Source: Saccharococcus thermophilus (GTDB taxonomy: Bacteria > Bacillota > Bacilli > Bacillales > Anoxybacillaceae). From it: a stretch of 64,000 nt of DNA. Each line of letters opens with the position of its first letter. The first letter of the stretch is position 1. Shown here in pieces: positions 39,260-47,008 of this stretch. Position numbers and translations under genes: made by a program. The DNA is taken from contig NZ_JAASRS010000001.1 of assembly GCF_011761475.1 (NCBI RefSeq), positions 2,232,001 to 2,296,000 on the forward strand, in the 5' to 3' direction. Under the pieces are notes generated by a model. It did no database searches, was not told the DNA's origin, and saw only the letters and a list, made by a program, of their open reading frames with translations.

Positions 39260-39520
39260 TAAAAAAACCTCCCATCCCAAAAGGGACGAGAGGTGCCATT
39301 CCCGCGGTACCACCCTTATTAGCATGCAAAACCGCATGCTCACTTTCATCATTAACGCAGATTCACGGCGGACATTACGAGGCAAAAGCCGCTCATGCCC
39401 GCAACTCCGAGGCGAGTTCGTGAACAAACTTCGGTTGACTCGCACCGACCGTCAACTCTCTGTCGCCCATTTGTTCACTACTACTCCTCTTCACCGTTAT
39501 TGGCCAATATTGTTGATGTA
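39260..39520 (-). promoter_or_regulatory. T-box leader of leuS (tRNA-Leu sensing)
   Basis: Read on the minus strand: a stem I with GTGAACAAA / TTTGTTCAC, immediately followed by GAACTCGCC, where CTC (Leu) lies in the specifier-loop position. Then the T-box antiterminator sequence GGGTGGTACCGCG (39303-39315), and the terminator stem ACCTCTCGTCCC / GGGATGGGAGGT (39267-39294) with a T-run. Uncharged tRNA-Leu stabilises the antiterminator. DNA from about 39541 to 39718 holds nothing I can name beyond AT-rich promoter-like sequence. Confidence 0.93.
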
Positions 39521-39718
39521 TAATATTTTAAAAAATTTGTCGGTTTATTGCAAGTAGGGAAAAATGGAGCTTATATGCTATATATGCCGTTCATATCCAC
39601 GCGTGACTGTGTTATTTATCTATTTTTATACCACATTTTCCGCGGATTTAGCTCATAGATGCCGTCTTCGCAATTACATATAGTTCGCGGCGAATGGTTG
39701 CGCAATCCTCATGGAATT

Positions 39719-39751
39719 TAAAAAAATGGAGTAGAAAACATGTCTACCCCA
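39719..39751 (-). terminator. MFS gene terminator
   Basis: TGGGGTAG / CTACTCCA stem (one G-T) with TTTTTTT on the minus strand; overlaps the stop. Confidence 0.8.
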
Positions 39752-40943
39752 CTATAACCGTTTGTTTCTCCTTGTTTTGCTTCTTCGGCAAGTTCCGATC
39801 ATAGAAGAACGTCGTGACAAGCGAAAGTGTGGAAAAGAAAACAAGCGCGGCAAACAGCGATTTCATGCCTACACAATCAGCAATAAAGCCGCCTAGCACG
39901 GGTCCGATCATTCGTCCTGCCGTAGCCGTGCTGTTGACAAATCCTTGGTAAAAACCGCCTTTGCCCGGCGGCGCAAGCTCGCTTGCCACCGTCGGAATCG
40001 CTGGCCAGACGATCATCTCCGCTATTGTCAAAACGACCATCGCGACGGCAAATTCCACGAATGAATCCGCGCCGTTTAATAAGGCAAAGGAAACGACAAA
40101 AATCGCAAACCCGACCAGCATTTGCCGCTTGATATAAGGCATCCAGCGCCGGATCGCGGCTGACAAGAGCGGCTGCGCCAATACAATCAGCGCGCCGTTG
40201 ATCGTCCAAAGGAGACTATATTTCCGTAGCGGAATATGAAGGGCCTGCGTATAAGCGGCAATCGTCGTCGACCATTGCACATAGCTGATCCAGCATAAAA
40301 AATAGCCGATACAAAGCGTCACTAGCGCGTACCAATTGGCGCGCGCCTCTACTTTTACCGCTTCCGCCGCTGCAGCCTGTGGTTTTGCCGCTTTGGCGAC
40401 GTGGACATGACGGAGCCCAAATACAATAAGCAAGAAAAAGGAAATATATAGCAATAAATTGGCCAAGAAAATAAGCGTAAACGAATATGACGCAACTACG
40501 CCGCCAAGCGCCGAGCCAACCGCCACACCGATGTTTTGCGCGACATACAGCCTGTTAAACGCTCGTCTTCCACCCTCCGGCCAAATCGCCCCCGCATACG
40601 CAGCCGCTACTGGGAATACAATTCCGCTTCCCATCCCGATGATCGTTAAAAAGATGGCATAATGCGGCCATCCGTGAAAGAAAACAAGGCCAACGAGCGC
40701 AGCCATCGTCGCGACAATTCCGATCATCATCGACTTAAAACCGCCAATTTTATCAAACAATAGCCCTCCGGCTAAGTTTCCAACCACGCTTGCCCCGGAA
40801 TTGAGCATGAGCACCATTCCAGCGACAGAGAGTGACTTGCCAAGCTGCTCATGAACGTAAATCGTATTCATCGGCCACAAAAAAGAAGCCCCTGTCACGT
40901 TCATGGCCATGCCTACCATTAATATCCAAAGCTCACGGGGCAT
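39744..40943 (-). CDS. MFS transporter
   Basis: 399 residues, about twelve membrane segments. N-terminus PRELWILMVGMAMNVTGASFLWPMNTIYVH and the loop DKIGGFKSM between spans 2 and 3 fit drug/sugar-type MFS proteins (YttB-like position). Substrate unknown. The frame is open further upstream, but ATG 40943 has AAGGAGG at ideal distance. Confidence 0.85.
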   Translation of the reverse strand: MPRELWILMVGMAMNVTGASFLWPMNTIYVHEQLGKSLSVAGMVLMLNSGASVVGNLAGGLLFDKIGGFKSMMIGIVATMAALVGLVFFHGWPHYAIFLTIIGMGSGIVFPVAAAYAGAIWPEGGRRAFNRLYVAQNIGVAVGSALGGVVASYSFTLIFLANLLLYISFFLLIVFGLRHVHVAKAAKPQAAAAEAVKVEARANWYALVTLCIGYFLCWISYVQWSTTIAAYTQALHIPLRKYSLLWTINGALIVLAQPLLSAAIRRWMPYIKRQMLVGFAIFVVSFALLNGADSFVEFAVAMVVLTIAEMIVWPAIPTVASELAPPGKGGFYQGFVNSTATAGRMIGPVLGGFIADCVGMKSLFAALVFFSTLSLVTTFFYDRNLPKKQNKEKQTVIVG

Positions 40944-41009
40944 ATGTGCATCCTCCTTCGATATTTCGAGTGCCAAAATAATTGTATGGATTTTATGAAA
41001 TAAAAGCAA

Positions 41010-41047
41010 TAAAAAATAAGCTTGCCGGCGATTCGACAAGCTTTTTA
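41010..41047 (-). terminator. terminator after the 54-residue gene
   Basis: AAGCTTG / CAAGCTT stem with ATTTTTT tail on the minus strand, overlapping the stop codon. Confidence 0.7.
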
Positions 41048-41209
41048 TTCTTCGATATGCTGCTTCGATTTTTGCGGCTGCCCGCCCGTTTGTTCATACG
41101 CTTTTTTCGCCTGCTTTACCGGATCGAAATCTTTGCCGAGCTCGAGATCGTTATGATGAATTCCGTTTCTCGTTTTTTGTTCCGGATTGTTTTGTTTCGA
41201 CTTTTTCAC
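41045..41209 (-). CDS. small hydrophilic protein, unrecognised
   Basis: 54 residues from GTG 41209, 8 nt after GGGAG; the closer ATG leads to an immediate stop. Very hydrophilic and rich in K, Q and N (MKKSKQNNPEQKTRNG), with HHNDLELGKDFDPVKQAKKAYEQ in the middle. I cannot assign it. Composition resembles minor small acid-soluble spore proteins, but no SASP motif is present. It follows ytzC by 14 nt on the same strand and ends in a terminator hairpin, which supports it as a real gene. Confidence 0.65.
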   Translation of the reverse strand: MKKSKQNNPEQKTRNGIHHNDLELGKDFDPVKQAKKAYEQTGGQPQKSKQHIEE

Positions 41210-41223
41210 GACATACACTCCCT

Positions 41224-41487
41224 TTAACGATCAAGTAAAATCATTTGATTTTGCAGTTGCTCAAGCTGCAGGCGCATCCGATGCAATTGTTCGCGTTGCT
41301 GGGCGTTGCAGCTGCGCGCTAAATGTGCCAAATCATTGACGGCGCTCTCCAGCATTTGCTGCGCCTCTGTATATTCCGTTATGTTATAATGCTCTTGCTT
41401 TTGTGATTCCGTGTATTGCTCTTTCGCATAACGAATGACATCTTCGCAATGCTGTAAAAATTCTTCGACCGATTGCCGCGTTGCCAT
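41224..41487 (-). CDS. ytzC: YtzC family protein
   Basis: 87 residues, all-helical. MATRQSVEEFLQHCEDVIRYA and QQREQLHRMRLQLEQLQNQMIL match YtzC of B. subtilis (90 residues). Probably a coiled coil. Function unknown. RBS GGAGGG before the ATG; head-to-head with ytqA. Confidence 0.85.
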   Translation of the reverse strand: MATRQSVEEFLQHCEDVIRYAKEQYTESQKQEHYNITEYTEAQQMLESAVNDLAHLARSCNAQQREQLHRMRLQLEQLQNQMILLDR

Positions 41488-41641
41488 TTATTTTCCCTCC
41501 AACCATTAATCGTTTGTCTCATTTTTTAATGTGCGCATTTTATTTTCCGCCTATCACGTTAATGATTGGTAATAGTCGATTTTTTCCGCCAATCGTGATA
41601 CAATGCTGAAATGATATGATTTTACAAACAAGGAGGGAGCT

Positions 41642-42607
41642 GTGTTGGCACAGTTCAACCCATTTCCATATACAAATGACCATAAGCGTTACCATACGTG
41701 GAATTATCATCTGCGGCAAACGTTCGGACATAAAGTGTTTAAAGTCGCGCTTGACGGCGGCTTTGACTGCCCGAACCGCGATGGAACGGTGGCGTATGGC
41801 GGCTGTACGTTTTGCAGTGCGGCGGGATCAGGCGATTTTGCCGGCAATCGCGCCGATGATTTAGTGACACAGTTTCATACCATTAAGGAAAAAATGCATC
41901 AAAAATGGAAAGATGGAAAATATTTAGCTTACTTCCAGGCATTCACAAACACACATGCGCCGGTAGAAGTGTTGCGGGAGAAATACGAAACCGTCTTAAA
42001 CTTAGACGGGGTAGTCGGGTTGTCCATTGCCACGCGACCGGACTGCCTTCCTGACGATGTTGTGGAATATTTGGCGGAGCTGAATGAGCGCACGTATTTA
42101 TGGGTCGAGCTTGGTTTGCAGACGGTTCACGAGCGGACGGCCCTGCTGATTAACCGAGCCCACGATTTTCAATGCTTTGTCGATGGAGTCGAAAAATTGC
42201 GCAAACACGGAATCCGTGTCTGTGCGCATATTATTAACGGGCTGCCGCTGGAAGATTATGATATGATGATGGAAACGGCAAAAACGGTAGCCAGCATGGA
42301 TATACAAGGAATCAAAATCCATTTGCTTCATTTATTAAAAGGAACGCCGATGGTAAAGCAATATGAAAAAGGGTTGGTGCAATTTCTATCCTTTGAAGAA
42401 TATGTAAACCTTGTCTGCGACCAATTGGAAGTATTGCCTCCGGAAATGGTCGTACATCGCATCACCGGCGATGGCCCGATCGATCTCATGATCGGTCCAA
42501 TGTGGAGCGTCAATAAATGGGAAGTGTTAAACGCCATTGACGCCGAACTCGAACGCCGCGACAGCTATCAAGGGAAATATTACAAAAAAGAAGTGGTCCA
42601 GCGATGA
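41642..42607 (+). CDS. ytqA: radical SAM protein YtqA (TIGR01212 family)
   Basis: 321 residues from GTG 41642 after AAGGAGGG. The cluster-binding cysteines appear as DCPNRDGTVAYGGCTFC, the family's C-x10-C-x2-C form. It is a predicted [4Fe-4S]/SAM enzyme; the substrate is not known with certainty, but coupling to mnmM (4-bp ATGA overlap) suggests tRNA modification. Confidence 0.88.
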   Translation: MLAQFNPFPYTNDHKRYHTWNYHLRQTFGHKVFKVALDGGFDCPNRDGTVAYGGCTFCSAAGSGDFAGNRADDLVTQFHTIKEKMHQKWKDGKYLAYFQAFTNTHAPVEVLREKYETVLNLDGVVGLSIATRPDCLPDDVVEYLAELNERTYLWVELGLQTVHERTALLINRAHDFQCFVDGVEKLRKHGIRVCAHIINGLPLEDYDMMMETAKTVASMDIQGIKIHLLHLLKGTPMVKQYEKGLVQFLSFEEYVNLVCDQLEVLPPEMVVHRITGDGPIDLMIGPMWSVNKWEVLNAIDAELERRDSYQGKYYKKEVVQR

Positions 42608-43176
42608 AATTGGCGAAAATTCTTCCGTTTACGCGCGTATTAATGGACATGGCGGTGAAAGAAGGCGATATCGCCGTCGATGCCACGGTCGGAAACGGAC
42701 ATGATACGCTTTATTTGGCAGAGCGCGTCGGAGAGAAAGGCCGCGTATTCGGTTTTGACATTCAACAGGAAGCAATTGCGGCGACATCCGCCCGCCTTCA
42801 AGAGCATCATTTGCTAGAGCGGGTGACATTATTTCAGGCCAGCCATGACCAATTAATTGAAAAAATCCCTGATGTCTATCATGGCCGCATCACCGGCGCG
42901 ATATTTAACCTCGGCTACCTGCCCGGCGGCGATAAACGGATTGTGACGAAACCGGAGTCAACGATCCGCGCCATTGAACAATTGCTGCAAATCATGAAAA
43001 AAGAAGGCATCATCGTCCTCGTCGTCTATCATGGCCATCCGGAAGGCGTCATCGAACGGGACGCGCTTCTTGATTATGTAAGAGAAATGGACCAAAAACG
43101 CGTTCATGTATTAAAATATGCATTCATCAACCAAAAAAACAATCCCCCTTTTATTATTGCCATCGAAAAACGATAA
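42604..43176 (+). CDS. mnmM: tRNA methyltransferase MnmM (YtqB)
   Basis: 190 residues. SAM-binding Rossmann motif VDATVGNGHDTLYLAERV, then FNLGYLPGGDK, characteristic of the YtqB family. YtqB has been identified as MnmM, which methylates nm5(s2)U34 to mnm5(s2)U in tRNA of Firmicutes. Its start overlaps the ytqA stop. Confidence 0.88.
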   Translation: MKLAKILPFTRVLMDMAVKEGDIAVDATVGNGHDTLYLAERVGEKGRVFGFDIQQEAIAATSARLQEHHLLERVTLFQASHDQLIEKIPDVYHGRITGAIFNLGYLPGGDKRIVTKPESTIRAIEQLLQIMKKEGIIVLVVYHGHPEGVIERDALLDYVREMDQKRVHVLKYAFINQKNNPPFIIAIEKR

Positions 43177-43214
43177 AAAGGCTGTCCCTCGTTTAGGAAA
43201 GAGACAGCCTTTTT
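43175..43214. terminator. bidirectional terminator mnmM / ytpB
   Basis: 12-bp stem AAAAAGGCTGTC / GACAGCCTTTTT, between convergent genes. Confidence 0.85.
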
Positions 43215-44293
43215 TGTTTAAAAGACGATGAAAGCTTGTTCTGCCATAAGCGATACGCTTTTCCGTTCCAGTAAAAAAACCAAGAAACCGCCCCGCCTGC
43301 ACGGACAAGCTTTCTCGCAAGGCGGCGAAGCTCGCGCTGTTTTTTCACTTTTTCATCCGATAAATATAGACCGAGAAGGCCGCGGTGAATAAGGCGGTGA
43401 AACTCTCCATGCGGCAACGCACTCACATGCCGGTCGGCCTCTTCAATAAAATGGCATAACCGTTCCAATAAAACGGACTGGCTTGGGTAGTAAAAACAGA
43501 AATTCAAGTCTCCGCCTAACCGATCTTCTTCCTGGTCAATTAAATAATCAAGCAAAATATGCAGCCCTTGTATATACGGAAAATAACCGTCGCGTATTTG
43601 TTTGGCCATTTCCGTTTGAAATGTTTCGCTGAAAGCGTAAGCAACTAAACAAAAAATACCTAGCGTAGAGCCGGAGCAAGCGGAAAACTCATACCATTCC
43701 ATCGGCGGAAGCTGGTCTTTGTATTGTTTAAACCATTTTTCCAGGCGCGGCACGCGCTCCTCGACATGCACATGTTTATGTACTTGCAAATCACAATAAT
43801 ATCCCGCTAGTTCATGCAAAAACGGCATAATTTTATCGTAATGGGCTACTTTTTGCAAAACGTTTTGACACGTGCGGACAAGGTCATGCAAATAGCCGCC
43901 ATCATCTTGTTCCTGTCGGTGGCGGTAATAATTTGCCACATCGGCATCAATCGACAGGGCATCCGGCATCGATTCATGAAGAGCGCGGAAGTCAAGCGGA
44001 TCTAGTGATGTGCTTCGGTCACATAAATTATCCAAGTAATCGCTGATCGTTTGATACGCGACGATAAAACGAATGCACTCTTCCATATCTTCTCCAGCAA
44101 GCAGCGATAAAATGGCGCCGCCCTCGCAATGAAACGTTTTTGTTGCAATGCTGGCCAATGCTTGTCTGCGCAGCTCCGGGTCGGGAATTCGCTCCGCCTT
44201 TTGTTTCCAATAAGCCAATTCGCGGTGTACAACGGGAAAAACGTCACGATATACTTTTTTCATTAGTGTGATCGGATGCGTTGGTATTTTCAA
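43193..44293 (-). CDS. ytpB: tetraprenyl-beta-curcumene synthase YtpB
   Basis: 366 residues from TTG 44293, 6 nt after GAGGTG; the frame is open up to 44344 inside ytpA. YtpB (DUF2600) is a terpene synthase lacking classic motifs, with Asp-rich DYLDNLCDRS and DYLIDQEED and the conserved KTFHCEGGAI. It cyclises C35 heptaprenyl diphosphate towards sesquarterpenes. It follows ytpA closely on the same strand, as in B. subtilis. Confidence 0.88.
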   Translation of the reverse strand: MKIPTHPITLMKKVYRDVFPVVHRELAYWKQKAERIPDPELRRQALASIATKTFHCEGGAILSLLAGEDMEECIRFIVAYQTISDYLDNLCDRSTSLDPLDFRALHESMPDALSIDADVANYYRHRQEQDDGGYLHDLVRTCQNVLQKVAHYDKIMPFLHELAGYYCDLQVHKHVHVEERVPRLEKWFKQYKDQLPPMEWYEFSACSGSTLGIFCLVAYAFSETFQTEMAKQIRDGYFPYIQGLHILLDYLIDQEEDRLGGDLNFCFYYPSQSVLLERLCHFIEEADRHVSALPHGEFHRLIHRGLLGLYLSDEKVKKQRELRRLARKLVRAGGAVSWFFYWNGKAYRLWQNKLSSSFKQKRLSLS

Positions 44294-44325
44294 TAGGCTC
44301 ACCTCAGATGCAAAAATGACATGGT

Positions 44326-45120
44326 TTAACGATATAGCTGGCATTGCGTATCTAAAAACGATTTGGCATATAAGAAAACATCTTCCCGCTCCGGTTCATT
44401 AAAAATTTCATGGTATAATTGATTCCATTCTTTATACATTTTTTCCGAAATGGATAAATGATCAAACCATTCTTTTACCTTCGTTTTGTCGACAATTTTA
44501 TCGTCGCCGCCCTGCATGAGCAGCAACGGAATATCAGGAAATTTCGCAACGCGGCGAAACGCCAATTCCATCGCCTTCACCAGTTCGCGATACCAGCGGA
44601 CAGATACTTTCGTCACATACAGCTCATCCTGTTGATCCGCCTCATGCACTTCTTTATTTCTTGTTGCCAGTGCAACAGACAGTCCTGAATCAAATAAAAG
44701 AGAGGGGGCAATATAATTCAATACTCTAGAGAGCATATCAAGCCCCTTGGATGGATACGACACAAGCCCCAAACAAGGTGAAGATAAAATAACTCCGCGG
44801 ACAGGAAGGCGTTTTTTCTCCTGCAAGGTGCGGATGACTACCAGCCCTCCCATGCTGTGGCCGATAAGAAATATCGGCTTATGAAATGACTGTGCCTCTT
44901 CGATCCAATCGGCTACTTCATTAATATATTCATCAAACGATTGAATATGTCCACGTTTTCGCCGCGTTGTCCGTCCCTGCCCCGGCAAATCTCCGGCGAC
45001 AACATGATATCCGCTTTTCACCAAGCGCTCGATCAGCCATTGGTACCGTCCATGATGTTCGGCTGCTCTGTGGACAATCACCACCGTTCCTTTTCCGTCG
45101 TTTGCCTCCCATTTCCACAT
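44326..45120 (-). CDS. ytpA: monoacylglycerol lipase/lysophospholipase YtpA
   Basis: 264 residues from ATG 45120 (RBS CGGAGGAG), giving the conserved MWKWEA start; the frame extends to 45153 upstream. Alpha/beta hydrolase with nucleophile GHSMGG, RGHIQSFDEYI lid region, acid in GGDDKIVDK and the His in YHEIFNEPERE. In B. subtilis YtpA is linked to synthesis of bacilysocin, a phospholipid antibiotic. Probably co-transcribed with ytpB. Confidence 0.9.
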   Translation of the reverse strand: MWKWEANDGKGTVVIVHRAAEHHGRYQWLIERLVKSGYHVVAGDLPGQGRTTRRKRGHIQSFDEYINEVADWIEEAQSFHKPIFLIGHSMGGLVVIRTLQEKKRLPVRGVILSSPCLGLVSYPSKGLDMLSRVLNYIAPSLLFDSGLSVALATRNKEVHEADQQDELYVTKVSVRWYRELVKAMELAFRRVAKFPDIPLLLMQGGDDKIVDKTKVKEWFDHLSISEKMYKEWNQLYHEIFNEPEREDVFLYAKSFLDTQCQLYR

Positions 45121-45202
45121 TGCTAAATCTCCTCCGTTTACGAATCGTGCCATTATTTGTACAATAATAATACCGAAACATTTAACGAAAGGAAAGAAAC
45201 GT

Positions 45203-45721
45203 ATGATTTACCCGTACAAAGGAAAGGTTCCGAAGATTGCTGAATCTGCCTTTATTGCCGATTATGTCACCATTACCGGCGACGTGATCATTGGGGAAGA
45301 AACGAGTATTTGGTTTAATACCGTCATTCGCGGCGATGTCGCCCCAACAATCATCGGCAATCGCGTCAATATTCAAGATAACTCAATTTTGCATCAAAGT
45401 CCAAATAATCCGCTTATCATTGAAGATGGCGTCACCGTCGGCCATCAAGTCATCTTGCATAGCGCCATCATCCGCAAAAACGCACTAATTGGCATGGGTT
45501 CGATTATCCTTGATGGGGCGGAAATCGGCGAAGGAGCATTTATCGGCGCCGGCAGCCTCGTTCCACAAGGAAAAAAAATTCCGCCGCACACGCTCGCGTT
45601 TGGCCGTCCCGCTAAAGTTATTCGCGAACTGACCGAAGAAGATGTCCGCGAGATGGAGCGAATTCGCCGCGAATATGTGGAAAAGGGGCAATACTATAAA
45701 GTCTTGCAGCTAAAACAATGA
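45203..45721 (+). CDS. ytoA: gamma-carbonic anhydrase-like protein YtoA
   Basis: 172 residues of left-handed beta-helix hexapeptide repeats (VTITGDVIIGEETSIWFNTVIRGDV). Metal-ligand histidines in NSILHQS and TVGHQVILHSA. Family of gamma carbonic anhydrases/PaaY; catalytic activity untested. RBS GAAAGGAAAG. Immediately followed by a miniature TnpB-type element. Confidence 0.9.
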   Translation: MIYPYKGKVPKIAESAFIADYVTITGDVIIGEETSIWFNTVIRGDVAPTIIGNRVNIQDNSILHQSPNNPLIIEDGVTVGHQVILHSAIIRKNALIGMGSIILDGAEIGEGAFIGAGSLVPQGKKIPPHTLAFGRPAKVIRELTEEDVREMERIRREYVEKGQYYKVLQLKQ

Positions 45722-45736
45722 TCATCGTTCCCGTAA

Positions 45737-46110
45737 TTTTGACATATTCCCGAAAAAAGTCTCCCACTTCTAAACGCGAAGATGCGATAGCACCAATGAA
45801 AGTGGGAGATGAAATTCGGTTAAGTGTACCTAAAATTGCTTTTTCTATCGAACATATGTTATTATTTTATAATGTATTCTTTGCTAACTGGATATATGTG
45901 GTTGCATGGAGCACAATGCGAAAACCAAGCGAATGCCTTCCATGCGTAAAATACATGCGTAAAATATCCAAGGTACAAAAGAATCTCCGAATGATCGGAT
46001 ATCTAGGGTTGGAACGACCCGAAGTTACGCTCAGGGAGACGAAAGGCTGCTTTCGTCGTGGAACTGAGAAGCTCACACTTCAAGCGTTAGCTAAGTAGCG
46101 AGTAGTTTAC
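45737..46110 (+). mobile_element. miniature TnpB-type (IS200/IS605-related) element remnant
   Basis: No intact gene; the 126-codon frame from 45718 is mosaic. The left part has a hairpin TCTCCCACTT / AAGTGGGAGA (45760-45769, 45800-45809) flanked by CCCGA and TTCGG, and then CGAACATATGT and TATAAT (45868-45873). This matches, element by element, the left end of the TnpB element at 60.95-61.04 kb (TCTCCC..TCTAAACG..GGGAGATGAA, CGAACATATGT, TATAAT). The right part (about 46000-46105) reads like the last codons of a tnpB gene plus an IS605-type right-end fold (AAGCTCACACTTCAAGCG TTAGC). The middle of tnpB is deleted. Confidence 0.6.
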
Positions 46111-46138
46111 AGACATTCCGATTATAAGGAGTAATGTT

Positions 46139-46930
46139 ATGTCTACCATCTTGGTTCTTTTCATCATTGTGATCGCATTGTTTATTGTATTTTCACTAAT
46201 AAAAGCATTATCGAAACCGGCACTTATTTCTCTTTTTATGTTTTGTCTTCTCGCAGCACTGTTGTTCAACCAAAAAATAGAAACAACGATCGCGCGTTTA
46301 AAACAATCTCTTTTAGCAAAGGAAGAAGCACTGATAGAGGATGTTATTTCTCCCTCTGTAGAGAAGGAAATCAAACCTTCTGTGCTGCTTGATGTGCCAG
46401 CCATTCGCCAACTTCCCGAATTGCCGCGCGGCTGCGAGGTCACGAGCTTGGCGATGCTTCTACAAGATGCCGGTGTTCAGGCGGACAAAGTAACGCTTGC
46501 TAAACAAGTTAAAAAAGACCCAACTCCGTTTCAACGAAAGAATGGAAAAGTATATTTTGGCAATCCAAATGACGGTTTTGTTGGCGACATGCACTCGCTC
46601 ACCACGCCAGGCTTAGGCGTGTATCACAAACCAATTAAACAGCTTGCCGAAATATATTTACCCGGCAAAATCATGGACATAACCGGCAGCGAATTTTCCG
46701 TACTGCAGCAATATCTTTCCAAAGGGGCACCAATTTGGGTTATCACCAACAGCACGTATAAAAAACTGCCGGAATCAGCCTTTCGCGAATGGGAAACACC
46801 GAGCGGACCGATTAAAATTACGTATTACGAACATTCCGTCGTTATTACGGGATATGACGAAGATTATATTTATTTCAATGATCCGCTTACAGGCGAAAAA
46901 ATAAAAAAGCGCCCAAGGACGATTTTTTAG
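46139..46930 (+). CDS. C39-like (papain-fold) cysteine peptidase family protein, 3' frameshift
   Basis: 263 residues as read. Two N-terminal hydrophobic segments (about 3-21 and 29-44) anchor it to the membrane. A Peptidase_C39_2 domain follows: catalytic-type Cys in RGCEVTSLAMLL, His in EHSVVITGYD, then YFNDPLTGE. The frame ends in KKRPRTIF, which is not natural for the family. Adding one A to the A6 run at 46903-46908 extends it with APKDDFLDAWAQMGRQAITY.. to a stop at 46978-46980. RBS AAGGAG. Enzymatic activity is inferred from motifs only. Confidence 0.75.
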   Translation: MSTILVLFIIVIALFIVFSLIKALSKPALISLFMFCLLAALLFNQKIETTIARLKQSLLAKEEALIEDVISPSVEKEIKPSVLLDVPAIRQLPELPRGCEVTSLAMLLQDAGVQADKVTLAKQVKKDPTPFQRKNGKVYFGNPNDGFVGDMHSLTTPGLGVYHKPIKQLAEIYLPGKIMDITGSEFSVLQQYLSKGAPIWVITNSTYKKLPESAFREWETPSGPIKITYYEHSVVITGYDEDYIYFNDPLTGEKIKKRPRTIF

Positions 46931-46942
46931 ACGCCTGGGCGC
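46897..46942 (-). terminator. asnB terminator embedded in the C39-like gene
   Basis: Minus-strand stem GCGCCCA / TGGGCGC (46936-46942 and 46909-46915), then TTTTTTATTTTTTC. The T-tract is the complement of the A6 run where the C39-like frame breaks. Confidence 0.75.
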
Positions 46943-46950
46943 AAATGGGA

Positions 46951-47008
46951 AGACAGGCAATCACCTATCAACCTGATTAGATGGATAGGGGTTGTCTGTC
47001 TTTTTTAT
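46951..47008 (+). terminator. terminator of the C39-like gene
   Basis: Long imperfect stem AGACAG..CAA..CTATC / GATAGGGGTTGTCTGTCT followed by TTTTTTAT; its loop contains the asnB stop codon. Confidence 0.7.

Noticed and set aside
38877-39557. 226-codon plus-strand frame across the leuS start and T-box
   Set aside because: It runs antisense through leuS and the T-box leader, which explain the sequence fully.
45718-46098. 126-codon frame after ytoA as a protein-coding gene
   Set aside because: It spans hairpins and parts of a degraded TnpB-type element; the product is a mosaic without a plausible fold.
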